Shown in pieces: positions 25,929 to 34,906 of a DNA stretch of 64,000 nucleotides; the first letter of the stretch is position 1; each line of letters begins with the position of its first letter. The notes beneath the pieces are model-generated. The model was not told the DNA's origin, made no database searches, and was given only the letters and a program-made list of their open reading frames with translations. This DNA comes from Haloferax denitrificans ATCC 35960. GTDB taxonomy: Archaea > Halobacteriota > Halobacteria > Halobacteriales > Haloferacaceae. The DNA lies in the NCBI RefSeq assembly GCF_000337795.1, contig NZ_AOLP01000011.1:186001-250000 (forward strand). Direction: 5' to 3'. The translations under genes and the position numbers were made by a program.

Positions 25929-27308
25929 TCAGTCGTCGGCGCGGCTGGCCGACCGGCGCTCGATGCGGCCCTCGACGGCGGCGTCGAAGCCGACCTCGCG
26001 GGCGTAGCGCGCCAGCGCGTCGTGTTGAATCTCGAACTCGCCGACGCGGTGGGCCTGCGTGATGGCCGGGAACTCCTGCGTGCTGTGGAGCAGGTAGTCG
26101 CTCGTGGCGACGGTGTAGCGCGCTTCGGGGTCGATCGGCTCGCCGCCGACGAACGCCTCGACGACCTCGTCGCGGTCGTCGTCCCAGACGATGCGCGCGC
26201 CGCTGACGTGGGCGTGCCACCAGTCGGATTCGCCGAAGCCCATCTCGGCCCCGCGGGCGGCCCCGAACGCCGCCAGGAGCTCCGTGCCGGTCACCTCGGC
26301 GACGACGAGGTGCTCCTCGAAGGGGACGAGGCTCACGAGGTCGGCGTGGGTCACGTCGGGGCCGACGGGCGGGCCGGAGCGGATGCCGCCGCTGTTCTGG
26401 AGTCCCACGTCCGCGCCGGTCGCCCAGCGGTAGGCGTCGGCGATGGCGTTGCCGACGCGGCACTCGCCGGCCGCGACGGTCTCCTCGGCGCGGTCCATCG
26501 GGCGGTCGATGCGGCAGAGCACCTCGTCGAGCCCGGCGGCGTCGACGCGGCCCTCAAGCGCCGCGACGAGTTCCGCGTCAGGGCGGTACTCGGCGGTCCG
26601 GTGGCGGACCGTCTCGATTCGGTCGGCGGCGACGCGGACCTCCCAGACGACGTGGCCGTTCGCGCCGGGGCGAACGATCGGCACGCCGTCGACCGCGTCG
26701 TCGCGCTCGGCGTGGACGTGACCGCCGAGGACGAGGTCCACGTCGCACCGGGCGACGAGTTCGTCGTCGCCGCTCCCGAGGTGCGAGAGCGCCACGACGA
26801 GGTCCGCGCCGTCGGCCCTGAGCGCGTCGGCGGCGTCCGACGCGGCCGCGTAGGGGTCGGCGAAGTCGAGGTCGGTCGCCTCGGGATTGATGGAGCCGGT
26901 CGCGGGGTCGGTGACGCCGAAGAACCCGAGCGTCAGGCCGTCTATCTCGCGGGTCGTCCGCGGGACGCTCCCCTCGGCGGCGGCGAACCGACCGCCGCCC
27001 TCGCCGCGGACGTTGCTCGTGACCCACGTCGGCCGGCTCGCGGCGACGAGTTCCCGGGTCCGGCTCGACCCGTAGTCGAAGTCGTGGTTGCCGAACGTTT
27101 CGAGGTCGGCGTCCACGGCGTCGTAGAAGTCGAGCGCCTGCCCGCCGCGCTCGACGAGCGAGAGGACGCCCGGCGCGGTGTTGTCGCCGGTGCCGACCAC
27201 GAGGGTGTCGTCGCCGTCGAGAGCGCGGACACAGCCCGCGAGACGGCCGGCGCGCTCGGTGTCGTCGAAGACGTTCTCGATGTCGGAGTAGTGGAGGAGC
27301 CGAGGCAT
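25929..27308 (-). CDS. 5'-nucleotidase/2',3'-cyclic phosphodiesterase-like metallophosphatase
   Basis: A 459-residue UshA-type enzyme with an N-terminal calcineurin-like metallophosphatase domain and a C-terminal substrate-binding domain. Metal-binding motifs GTGDN, FGNHDFDYG, ALSHLGSGD and GGHVHAE are present. The usual first DxH motif is altered to HYSDIEN. The substrate loop is LQNSGGIRSG. No signal peptide is evident, so it is probably cytoplasmic, unlike bacterial UshA. The dodecin gene lies 118 bp upstream on the same strand, suggesting that flavin nucleotides could be among the substrates, but this is speculative. Confidence 0.88.
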   Translation of the reverse strand: MPRLLHYSDIENVFDDTERAGRLAGCVRALDGDDTLVVGTGDNTAPGVLSLVERGGQALDFYDAVDADLETFGNHDFDYGSSRTRELVAASRPTWVTSNVRGEGGGRFAAAEGSVPRTTREIDGLTLGFFGVTDPATGSINPEATDLDFADPYAAASDAADALRADGADLVVALSHLGSGDDELVARCDVDLVLGGHVHAERDDAVDGVPIVRPGANGHVVWEVRVAADRIETVRHRTAEYRPDAELVAALEGRVDAAGLDEVLCRIDRPMDRAEETVAAGECRVGNAIADAYRWATGADVGLQNSGGIRSGPPVGPDVTHADLVSLVPFEEHLVVAEVTGTELLAAFGAARGAEMGFGESDWWHAHVSGARIVWDDDRDEVVEAFVGGEPIDPEARYTVATSDYLLHSTQEFPAITQAHRVGEFEIQHDALARYAREVGFDAAVEGRIERRSASRADD

Positions 27309-27426
27309 TCGCTTCTCGAATGTGGCGGCGCGGGCGGATAAGAAGCCGTCGGGACGGCCCGCGGGCGGGCGAGACGGCGCGGAACCGGCGCGGCCGCCAT
27401 CGCCTCGACGCGGGCGAGTTACGCCT

Positions 27427-27639
27427 CTACTCGCCGTCTTTCCCTTCGAGTTCGAACGCGACTTCGACCTCGGCTTGGTACTCCCGCGTCTCGACGGACG
27501 CGAGTTCGACGCCGAGTTCTTTCACTTCGACCCAGTGGACGCCAGCGAGCGTCTCCTCCGCGCGGTTAATCGCGTCGTCGACGGCGGCGTCGAAACTCTC
27601 TGCACTCCGACCGACGAGGGTGATTTTCTTGAACACCAT
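27427..27639 (-). CDS. dodecin, flavin-binding protein
   Basis: A 70-residue dodecin, a dodecameric flavin-storage protein well known from Halobacterium, where it binds riboflavin and lumichrome. The sequence matches across the whole length: [22 protein letters not shown], then [14 protein letters not shown] with Trp36, which stacks on the flavin, and the C-terminal [11 protein letters not shown] strand. It is transcribed with, or just ahead of, the nucleotidase gene on the minus strand. Confidence 0.95.
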   Translation of the reverse strand: MVFKKITLVGRSAESFDAAVDDAINRAEETLAGVHWVEVKELGVELASVETREYQAEVEVAFELEGKDGE

Positions 27640-27767
27640 CTCGTCGGACCCTTCGTCTTACTATCACAAATAATCGTCCCCGACTCGGCGACGAGGCGGT
27701 CGGGGCGGTTGGAGTGGTTGGAGCGGACGAGACGGTCGGAGCGACCCCCGGCGCGTCGTCGCGGGAC

Positions 27768-28574
27768 TCACTCGTCGGGACGGTACGGGCGCGCGGTCTC
27801 GGCCCGCGCCGCGACGAGCGTCCGCCCCCACGCCACGGCCGAGGGGTCGTAGCTCACGACCAGCGCCTCGGGGCCGCCCATGTGGTCGTAGACGACGAGC
27901 GTGACCGAGGCCGTCGTCGGGCGGTTCATCACCACGACGCCGAACTCCGGTTCGTCGTCGACCGCGGACACGCGGACGCCGGCGTCGACTATGGCGTCGA
28001 GGCCGTCGGGATAACGGTTCGAGAGCCAGTCGAGCGACTCCGCAGAGAGCACGAGCGTGGCGCCGTCCCCGAGCCGCATGAACTGTTCGCGCACCTCGGG
28101 CCAGCTACTGAACAGAAACGGGCCGTTGAAGCCGATGACCTCCGTCACCTCGCCGAGGTCGAAATCTATCGAGACCCGCCGTTCCATCGACGTGAGGTCG
28201 CCCGTACAGACGACCGCGTCGCGGAACAGCGAGGGCGGCGGATTGACCGACTCGGGGAGGCGGTCGAGCACCGGTCCCGCGTCGAGCACGTTCGCCATGG
28301 CCCGGAGCGCCTCGTCGTGCGTCTCCAGCGCGACTCGCCCCGCCGTCGTGGCGGCGAACCCGCCGTCCGACCGTTCGACCAGACCGAGGTCGACGAGCCG
28401 CTCGACGGCGCGGTCGACGGTGGACCGAGAGACAGAGAGCGCGCGGACCAGTTCGGCTTTCGATAGCGGCTCCGACGAGAGCGCCTGAAGAATCTGACTG
28501 CGGCGACCGACCGCCTCGAACGCGTCGGCGGCGTCCTCGTCGTCTTCGTCCCCGTCGCCGACCCAACTCGACAT
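27768..28574 (-). CDS. winged-helix transcriptional regulator with C-terminal sensor domain
   Basis: A 268-residue regulator. An acidic leader (1-20) is followed by a wHTH domain (about 20-85: RSQILQALSSEPLSKAEL; SVSRSTVDRAVERL). The middle and C-terminal region (about 120-255) is a mixed alpha/beta domain like those in FilR1-type haloarchaeal regulators, ligand unknown. The start ATG 28574 was chosen because the longer frame runs through the promoter. A TATA-like TATACATTTGTACA lies upstream (about 28592-28605). It is close to, but not co-transcribed with, the next membrane gene. Confidence 0.82.
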   Translation of the reverse strand: MSSWVGDGDEDDEDAADAFEAVGRRSQILQALSSEPLSKAELVRALSVSRSTVDRAVERLVDLGLVERSDGGFAATTAGRVALETHDEALRAMANVLDAGPVLDRLPESVNPPPSLFRDAVVCTGDLTSMERRVSIDFDLGEVTEVIGFNGPFLFSSWPEVREQFMRLGDGATLVLSAESLDWLSNRYPDGLDAIVDAGVRVSAVDDEPEFGVVVMNRPTTASVTLVVYDHMGGPEALVVSYDPSAVAWGRTLVAARAETARPYRPDE

Positions 28575-28675
28575 CGGTATGAACGTCTCAGTCCGTGTAC
28601 AAATGTATATCGGGACTCGGCGAGATTCGGCTACGGTCGGCTGATTGGGTCGGAGTGTCGTTCGCCCCAGTCGTG

Positions 28676-29335
28676 TCAGCGAGCTTCTCTTTCGAGCCGG
28701 CGCTCCAACGCGCCGACCACGTCGGAGAGGTGTGCGGTGCCCCAGACGGCGACGATGACCCCGCCGACGGCGTCGAACACGAGGTCGAGAAGCGTGTCGT
28801 CGAGGCCGTACTGCGTCAGCACCGACCCGGTGCCGGCGAGCGAGGCCGCCCCGGAGATGGCGAACTCGATGACCTCCCAGAAGACGCCGAACGCGAGGAC
28901 GAAAAGCAGGATGAAGACGAACATGAACCGCGGCGGCAGGTAGATGTCCGCCGTGTGCTCGTCGACCGCGCGGACGGTCGCGTAGCCTGCCGCCGCGACG
29001 ACCGACGACGACAGCGCGTGGGTGAGATGGTCCCACCACCAGACGCCCGAGTAGAAGCTCGTCTCCGACCCCGGGAGGCCGACCGTGCCGAGCGCGTGGA
29101 GGAACGCCGCCGAGGAAATCCAGAGCGTCAGCCCGGCGTCCATCGGGATGCGGTAGTCGCGTTCGAGCATCGCCGGGAGGTAGGTCACGCCGAGACCGAC
29201 CAGCGCGTTGACGACGATACCGAAGTTCCCGCGGTCGAGACCGATGAAGACGAGGCCGACGAGGACCACCTGCATCGCCCGCGAGAGCTGGGACTGCCGT
29301 CGCTCGTCGATGCGGAAGTACGAGCGAATCCTCAC
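28676..29335 (-). CDS. multi-pass membrane protein, YjdF/DUF2238-like
   Basis: A 219-residue protein with about six hydrophobic segments. The motif GVWWWDHLTHALSSSVVA (around residues 97-114) and the terminal DLVFDAVGGVIVAVWG (near 181-196) are typical of the YjdF/DUF2238 group, whose function is unknown. Its start overlaps the stop of the upstream membrane gene by 4 bp, so the two are translationally coupled. Confidence 0.7.
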   Translation of the reverse strand: MRIRSYFRIDERRQSQLSRAMQVVLVGLVFIGLDRGNFGIVVNALVGLGVTYLPAMLERDYRIPMDAGLTLWISSAAFLHALGTVGLPGSETSFYSGVWWWDHLTHALSSSVVAAAGYATVRAVDEHTADIYLPPRFMFVFILLFVLAFGVFWEVIEFAISGAASLAGTGSVLTQYGLDDTLLDLVFDAVGGVIVAVWGTAHLSDVVGALERRLEREAR

Positions 29336-30075
29336 GACGACTCACCGCCTTCCGACGCGCGGGCGTCCCCGTCCGCCTCCGCCGCGTCCGACGGCCCGGC
29401 TGTCTCTGCCGCCTCCGCCTCCTCGGCTATCTCCGCCACCTCCTCCGGGAGCCGCTCGCGCGAGCCGGCCCGGCGGCGGAAGTAGTACTCGAACAGCAAC
29501 CCGGCCGCGAGGCCGGCGACGGTGGCGGCGACGAAGTCCCACATCAGCCCGGTCTCGATGACCTCGTCGGGGCGGCCGTTCAACAGCAGGCGCGTGCCGA
29601 GGTAGAGGTCCGAGAGCCACTGGACGACCGCCCAGACGCCCGCGGCGGCCATCGTGGCGATGACGACGAAGAAGACGGCGAAGGAGTGGTTCATCCGGAC
29701 CGGCGTGAACACGTCGAGTTCGACGGCGACGATGAGCGCGATGGCGGCCACCGCGAGATACGTCGAGACGCGGCCGGTAAAGGTCACGCCGCCGATGGTC
29801 TGGCCCCGAACGAGGACGCGAGCGACGAGCGGGAGCGACGCGAGCGCGACGACTTCCCACGGGAGCATCGCTCGCGGCTCGCGGAAGGCGACGGCCGGAA
29901 CGACGGTGACCGCGGCGACGACGGCCGCGAAGCCGCCCCAGACGAGGTCGCCGCCGGTGACGACGCTCCCGACGGCGACGGCGACGAGGAAGCCGACGAA
30001 CAGCCACGCGAGCGCCGCGTTGAGCCGTCTGCTCCGGACGAATCGCGCCAGCTCCGTCTCTGCGGCCTGCGACAT
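29332..30075 (-). CDS. multi-pass membrane protein, coupled to YjdF-like neighbour
   Basis: A 247-residue protein with about seven hydrophobic segments and a Glu/Ala-rich acidic tail (210-247). Near the end of the membrane part, MWDFVAATVAGLAAGLLFEYYFR parallels the DLVFDAVGG element of its neighbour, so the two may be distant paralogues forming a heteromeric complex. Also similar is the MNHSF-containing segment that takes the place of the WWWDHLTHA stretch. Function unknown. Transcribed ahead of the 28676-29335 gene with ATGA overlap. Confidence 0.68.
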   Translation of the reverse strand: MSQAAETELARFVRSRRLNAALAWLFVGFLVAVAVGSVVTGGDLVWGGFAAVVAAVTVVPAVAFREPRAMLPWEVVALASLPLVARVLVRGQTIGGVTFTGRVSTYLAVAAIALIVAVELDVFTPVRMNHSFAVFFVVIATMAAAGVWAVVQWLSDLYLGTRLLLNGRPDEVIETGLMWDFVAATVAGLAAGLLFEYYFRRRAGSRERLPEEVAEIAEEAEAAETAGPSDAAEADGDARASEGGESS

Positions 30076-30131
30076 GCTCGTCCGTTAGCGACGGGTTGAG
30101 AAAACGTTTGGGCGAAGACGCCCCGTTTCGA

Positions 30132-30476
30132 TTACGTGTTCGTGCCGTGAACGACCTCGTAGTCGTTCCCACCACCGTTCGACACGCCGATGATTGCCCA
30201 CTCGTATGGAAGGTCGATACCGCGAAGCCGCTCTCGAAGCGCGCTGATGTGGTCGTCCCACGTCACGAAACAGCGGAACCGATACGGTGTCTCGGTTCCG
30301 CCGTCTGCGAGCACCGGACGGCATTCGGTCGCTTCGCGCGAACTCAGTGCGGTCACGTGGACCGTACGCCACTTGCGTTCGGCCAGCATATCGGTTCCGT
30401 CCCCCGAGACGGAGTAGCCGAGCCGGCCGAATATCGACCGAGCCTCCTGAACCGGAGGCATCGAAGCCTGGGCCAT
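30132..30476 (-). CDS. conserved haloarchaeal protein of unknown function
   Basis: A 114-residue soluble protein (MAQASMPPVQEARSIFGRLGY at the start, trimmed to its first segment here). It has an alternating alpha/beta pattern, with WRTVHVTAL, RFRCFVTWDD and LPYEWAIIGVS strands. I think it belongs to a haloarchaeal DUF family (possibly DUF7116), but this is from memory. It is monocistronic, with lower GC than its neighbours. No active-site motif is evident. Confidence 0.7.
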   Translation of the reverse strand: MAQASMPPVQEARSIFGRLGYSVSGDGTDMLAERKWRTVHVTALSSREATECRPVLADGGTETPYRFRCFVTWDDHISALRERLRGIDLPYEWAIIGVSNGGGNDYEVVHGTNT

Positions 30477-30563
30477 GCACGTCTACGTACACCCGCACTC
30501 CTGATAAAGATTGTCACGGTATACCATACCACTAATTGACGAACGTCGCGCCGAGACCCCCGA

Positions 30564-30812
30564 CTACTCGTGAGCGGCGTCCCACTCCTCGGGTTTGCGG
30601 ACGTTCCCGCAGTTGTTGCACTCGATGCGGGCCATCGTGTCCATCGCGGTGTCGAACGAGTCGCAGTTCCCGCAGAGGTAGCCCCATCGGTTCTCGGCGT
30701 CCTCGGTCGAATAGACGACGTAGAACGGTCCCTTCGAGCCGCGTTCGGCCTCGTCGGTGGCGACGAAGACGGTCTTACCGCTCGATACGGTCTGGGTCTG
30801 AAGTTCGGCCAT
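30564..30812 (-). CDS. small zinc-ribbon protein (DUF5816-like)
   Basis: An 82-residue protein with two cysteine pairs, LCGNC (residues 46-50) and CNNC (65-68), separated by about 15 residues and fitting a zinc ribbon. The N-terminal half forms a beta sheet (KTVFVATDEAERGSKGPFY). I associate it with DUF5816 from memory. The function is unknown; such proteins often bind nucleic acid or partner proteins. It sits 40 bp downstream of the IscA-type gene on the same strand and might be co-transcribed. Confidence 0.75.
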   Translation of the reverse strand: MAELQTQTVSSGKTVFVATDEAERGSKGPFYVVYSTEDAENRWGYLCGNCDSFDTAMDTMARIECNNCGNVRKPEEWDAAHE

Positions 30813-30851
30813 GCCACCGATTCGCGCGCGGGTGGCTTAAGAAATTGGTCC

Positions 30852-31217
30852 CTACGTCCGGAACGACTCGCCGCACCCGCAACTGCTCTCGGCGTTCGGG
30901 TTGTTGACGTGGAAGCCCGCGCCCTGCAGGCCGCCCTCGAAGTCGAGGGTGGAGCCGCCGATGTAGTTCATGCTCGCCGGGTCGACGAACACGCGGAGGC
31001 CGTGCTGTTCGACGACCGTGTCGTCGTCTTCCGGTTCGTTGTCGAAGCGCATCCCGTAGGACAGCCCGGCGCAACCGCCCTGCTGGACGAACAGCCGGAG
31101 TCCGGCCACGTCGGTGTCCATCGACTCGCCTTCGAGGAGGGAGACGGCCTCGTCCGCGGCCGCGGGCGTGACCGTCACCGCCACATCGCCGCCGCCACTC
31201 GCGGATTCCGTGCTCAT
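30852..31217 (-). CDS. IscA/ErpA-type iron-sulfur cluster assembly protein
   Basis: A 121-residue A-type carrier that receives and delivers Fe-S clusters. The three conserved cysteines are visible: Cys49 in QQGGCAGLSYG, and Cys113 and Cys115 in SSCGCGESF. Length and the C-terminal GGxxQGxGFHxNNP block fit IscA/HesB. A start at ATG 31217 was preferred over 31226 because it gives the usual short leader. The downstream small zinc-ribbon gene may be co-transcribed. Confidence 0.93.
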   Translation of the reverse strand: MSTESASGGGDVAVTVTPAAADEAVSLLEGESMDTDVAGLRLFVQQGGCAGLSYGMRFDNEPEDDDTVVEQHGLRVFVDPASMNYIGGSTLDFEGGLQGAGFHVNNPNAESSCGCGESFRT

Positions 31218-31347
31218 ACGCCCCACTATACTGTGGGAACGGATAACTGTGGCGCAGGCGGAACTTCGCGCGCCGCCCCGGTAGGGTGCGACTACCGGGC
31301 GAAAAACGGGGAGAGACGGCTCGAACGGGCCGTTTCGCCCGACTCGA

Positions 31348-32634
31348 CTACTCGTCGAACCGCTCGCGGACGCTCTGGGCGTGGGCGTCGAGGCCCTCCG
31401 CCTCGGCGAGCGTCGTAATCGTCTCCGACAGCTCAGACAGCCCCTCGCGGTCGAGGCGCTGGACCGTCGTCGAGCGGACGAAGTGGTCCACGGAGAGCCC
31501 GCCCTGTCGCTTCGCGCCCCCGCCGGTCGGGAGGACGTGGTTCGTCCCGGAGGCGTAGTCGCCGGCCGCGACGGGCGTGTACGGGCCGAGGAACACGCTC
31601 CCCGCGGAGTCGATGCGGTCCAACAGCGCCTCGTCGTCGTCGGCCTGAATCGTCAGGTGCTCGGCGGCGTACTCCTCGGCGAACAGCACCGCCTCGGACA
31701 TCGACCGCGCGAGGAGGACGCCCGACGCGTCGCCTTCGAGCGCCGCCTCGATGGTCTCCGAACGCTCGCGCTCGCCCGCCTGTCGCTCGACCTCCGCGAC
31801 GACGTCCGCGGCGAGGTCGGCGTCGTCGGTGACGGCGACGACCGACGCGTTCGGGTCGTGTTCGGCCTGCGCGACGAGGTCGGCGGCGACGAACCGCGCC
31901 TCGGCGGTCTCGTCGGCGACGACGAGCACCTCGGAGGGGCCGGCGAGGAAGTCGATGTCAACGTCGCCGCGGACCTCGGCCTTCGCCGCCGTGACCCACT
32001 TGTTGCCCGGCCCGACGACCTTCTGGACGGCCTTCACCGTCTCGGTTCCGTAGGCGAGCGCGGCGATGCCCTGTGCGCCGCCGACCGAGTAGACCGCGTC
32101 CGCGCCCGCGACGTGCATCGCGGCGAGCGTGACGGGGTTCATCGGCTCCGCGGGCGGGGTGGCGACCGCGACGTGTTCGACGCCCGCGACCTTCGCGGGG
32201 ATGACGCCCATCAGGACGCTCGACGGGTAGGCGGCGGTGCCGCCGGGGGCGTAGACGCCCACGCGGTCGAGCGGCCGGTAGCGACGCCCGAGTTCGCGGG
32301 TGCCGCCGTCGCCGAACTCCTCGCGCCAGTCCGCGGGGACCTGCTTTTCGTGGAACTCGCGGACGTTCGCCGCGGCGTCCTCGATGGCCTCGCGCACGTC
32401 GTCGTCGATTTCGTCGTAGGCGCGCTCGGCGGCGTCGGTCACGTCGATGTTGCCGACCTGGACGCCGTCGAACTCGTTTGAGAACTCCCGGACCGCCACG
32501 TCGCCCTCGCGGCGGACCCGCTCGACGATGTCGCGCACGTCGGACCGGACCTCTCCGACGCCGGCGTCCCGCTCGAAGAAGGCGCGGCGGGCGTCGGTGC
32601 CGAGGTCGGCCAGTTCGCGAACCTCGATGTTCAT
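31348..32634 (-). CDS. hisD: histidinol dehydrogenase
   Basis: A 428-residue HisD, the last enzyme of histidine synthesis, which oxidises histidinol to histidine with two NAD+ and a zinc ion. The NAD/PVGPGNKWVT-type block (VVGPGNKWVTAAKAEV), the FLAGPSEVLVVAD segment, and the catalytic Glu-His pair in AEEYAAEHLTIQ are all present, as is the C-terminal FVRSTTVQRL. No other his gene is adjacent, as is common in haloarchaea. The ATG at 32634 follows a short gap from the NRAMP gene. Confidence 0.96.
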   Translation of the reverse strand: MNIEVRELADLGTDARRAFFERDAGVGEVRSDVRDIVERVRREGDVAVREFSNEFDGVQVGNIDVTDAAERAYDEIDDDVREAIEDAAANVREFHEKQVPADWREEFGDGGTRELGRRYRPLDRVGVYAPGGTAAYPSSVLMGVIPAKVAGVEHVAVATPPAEPMNPVTLAAMHVAGADAVYSVGGAQGIAALAYGTETVKAVQKVVGPGNKWVTAAKAEVRGDVDIDFLAGPSEVLVVADETAEARFVAADLVAQAEHDPNASVVAVTDDADLAADVVAEVERQAGERERSETIEAALEGDASGVLLARSMSEAVLFAEEYAAEHLTIQADDDEALLDRIDSAGSVFLGPYTPVAAGDYASGTNHVLPTGGGAKRQGGLSVDHFVRSTTVQRLDREGLSELSETITTLAEAEGLDAHAQSVRERFDE

Positions 32635-32766
32635 ACCCCGGCTTTGCGGCCGGCGCGAAAAGTCGTTGCGGAAGCGGTGGGGCGGCCGCGGGCGGCCGTC
32701 CAACCGCCGGGGGCGGTCACCGAGCCGGCCCCGACGGGGACTCGACGGGCGGCCGCCCCCGCCCGG

Positions 32767-33999
32767 TCACCCGAGGAGCGTCGAGTACAGGAGCCAGCCG
32801 TTCAGGACCACGATAACGGCGATGACGACGCCGAGGACGCCGGTCGTGGTCGCCCGATTGCGGAAGTTCCCCATCAGCGACGCCTCGTGGGTGAACCAGA
32901 GGAGCGGAATCAGGACGAACGGGAGCTCGAAGCTCAGCGCGACCTGCGAGGCGACGAGCACCGACGTGGGGTCGAAGCCCGCGGCGACGATGAGGAGACT
33001 CGGCACGAGCGTGACCGACCGGCGGAGCCAGACGTTGATGTTGAGGTCCAGAAAGCCGTCCATGACGGTCTGGCCGGCCATCGTCGCCACGAGCGACGAC
33101 GAGAGCCCGGCGGCGATGAGCGCGATACCGAACGCGAGGCTCGCGTTCGCCCCGAAGACGCCGGTGAGGGTGACGTACGCCTCTTCGAGCGTCTCGATGC
33201 CCGTCCCCTGAAGCGCGGCGGCGGCGACGATGAGCATCGCGGCGTTCACGAACATCGCGCCGAAGAGCGCGACGACGGTGTCGAGACGCTCCAGATTGAA
33301 GTGGCGGCGGTGGACGGCCTCGGTGTCGCCGTCGGACTCGATGAGCCGGTCGCGGCGGTCCTGGACGATGTACGGATGGAGGTAGACGCTGTGGGGCATC
33401 ACGGTCGCGCCGAGGATGCCGATGGCGACGTACAGCGCCGAGGCGTTCGGCACGGTCGGGACGAGGCCGGACGCGACGGTCGACGCGGTCGGCCTCGCCA
33501 GCGCCATCTCGAAGACGAACGAGAGCGCGATGACGCCGACGAGCGCCATGATGGTGAGTTCGACCCAGCGGAACCCCCGTTTGTGGGCGGTCCGAACGCC
33601 GAGCAGGGCGAACGAGCTCACCGCCGCGAGGACGGCCCCGGCCCACAGCGGCAGGGAGAAGACGAGGCTGAAGCCGATTGCGGCCCCGATGATTTCGGCC
33701 ATGTCGGTGGCGACCATCGCCAGCTCCGCGGCGGCCCACAGGACCACGACGACGGGGCCGGAGAACCGCTCGCGGCAGAGCTGTGCCACGCCCTTCCCGG
33801 TGGCGATGCCGAGTTTGGCCGCGAGCACCTGAATCCCCATCGCCATGACGCTGGCGAGGACGATGACCCACAGCAGGGCGGGGCCGAACTTCGCGCCGCC
33901 CGAGATGTTGGTCGCCCAGTTGCCGGGGTCCATGTAGGCGACGCTGATGATAAAGCCGGGACCGAGATACGAGAGCAGTTCGCGGAGCGAGGTGCGCAT
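32767..33999 (-). CDS. mntH: NRAMP-family Mn(II)/Fe(II) transporter
   Basis: A 410-residue proton-coupled divalent metal importer with about eleven helices. The two metal-site motifs are canonical: MDPGNW (Asp24, Asn27) in helix 1 and VMPHSVYLH in helix 6. It is an ordinary MntH-type protein, in contrast to the diverged relative at 51433. The promoter carries two direct GTCTAAATT repeats, a possible metal-regulator site. It lies 132 bp upstream of hisD, on the same strand. Confidence 0.94.
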   Translation of the reverse strand: MRTSLRELLSYLGPGFIISVAYMDPGNWATNISGGAKFGPALLWVIVLASVMAMGIQVLAAKLGIATGKGVAQLCRERFSGPVVVVLWAAAELAMVATDMAEIIGAAIGFSLVFSLPLWAGAVLAAVSSFALLGVRTAHKRGFRWVELTIMALVGVIALSFVFEMALARPTASTVASGLVPTVPNASALYVAIGILGATVMPHSVYLHPYIVQDRRDRLIESDGDTEAVHRRHFNLERLDTVVALFGAMFVNAAMLIVAAAALQGTGIETLEEAYVTLTGVFGANASLAFGIALIAAGLSSSLVATMAGQTVMDGFLDLNINVWLRRSVTLVPSLLIVAAGFDPTSVLVASQVALSFELPFVLIPLLWFTHEASLMGNFRNRATTTGVLGVVIAVIVVLNGWLLYSTLLG

Positions 34000-34035
34000 C
34001 TCTTACCGCCACCCCGATTGTTCACACATGCAAAC

Positions 34036-34059
34036 GTCTAAATTGTCCATGTCTAAATT
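34036..34059 (-). promoter_or_regulatory. direct repeats in the NRAMP promoter
   Basis: GTCTAAATT occurs at 34036-34044 and again at 34051-34059, 15 bp apart. On the coding strand this places AATTTAGAC repeats around the TATA-like CTATAATTT and the expected transcription start. This is a candidate site for a metal-dependent repressor such as SirR/MntR. Confidence 0.5.
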
Positions 34060-34229
34060 ATAGTTTCGCGTACTCAGTAAAACTGCTGTCGGTCGTTTCA
34101 CACGCGAACCAGAGCCACACCGTCAGTCGGGGGTGCGACGAGCGGCCCGGTGGTGCCCGGAACGCGTCGTCCGCGACCGGAACGACGGGGGACTCCGGCG
34201 CTCGCCTCTCACGACGGGGGTGACGCGAC

Positions 34230-34835
34230 TTACGCCACGTGGCGCTGTTCCGTGTACGTCAGCGTCCGGTCGTCGGTCTCGATGGTCGTCTGGACCGTAA
34301 TCCAGCCGTCGGCCTGCCGAACCGCGAACGCCTCCGAGTACGACAGTTCGACGCGCTTCGTCGTCGTGTACGACTCGCCGGCCGCGAGGTCGCCGACCGC
34401 CTGCGACCCGCGCCAGACCTCGTCGTCCGGGTCGGTGCCGTTGCCGACGAAGATGCGACTGTAGACGGTGATGCCCGTACTGTCTGTGTCCTGCTGGTTC
34501 GTTATCGTGCTCGTCACGTCGCGGCAGGTCTGGCCGCACTTCTCGATGTCGTCGACGACGACGCCGAACGGCGGCACCGATTCCGTCGCGGTCGCGTCGC
34601 CGGCGTCGCTGTCGCCACCGCTACCGTCGTTGCTACCGGTGTCGTTGCCGCCGGTGTCGCCGGTGTCGCTCCCACTGTCGTCGGGCGGCGCGGTCGTCTG
34701 CGTGGGGAACGCTCCGTCGGAGTCGCCGGCGGGGGTGGTGTCGGCGAACGGTCCGACCCCGGTCACGAACGCGGCTACGACACCGGTCGTCAGGAGGGCG
34801 AGAACTGTTGCGGCGGCGAGGAGTGGGTGTCTCAT
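34230..34835 (-). CDS. secreted or membrane-anchored protein of unknown function
   Basis: A 201-residue protein. A hydrophobic N-terminal segment (residues 4-27) acts as a signal or anchor. There is no lipobox Cys at its end. A Gly/Asp/Ser/Thr-rich tether (about 30-85) is followed by a beta-rich domain with paired cysteines (KCGQTCRDV). The C-terminal domain resembles an immunoglobulin-like or transmembrane-associated extracellular fold, but no family is recognised. Isolated between the NRAMP gene and a short secreted protein. Confidence 0.7.
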   Translation of the reverse strand: MRHPLLAAATVLALLTTGVVAAFVTGVGPFADTTPAGDSDGAFPTQTTAPPDDSGSDTGDTGGNDTGSNDGSGGDSDAGDATATESVPPFGVVVDDIEKCGQTCRDVTSTITNQQDTDSTGITVYSRIFVGNGTDPDDEVWRGSQAVGDLAAGESYTTTKRVELSYSEAFAVRQADGWITVQTTIETDDRTLTYTEQRHVA

Positions 34836-34906
34836 AACTGAGTCGGGAACTTATCTTGGACAGCTGTCATTTACCGCGTTGCTCGATACCGTCGGGTCAC
34901 ACTTAG

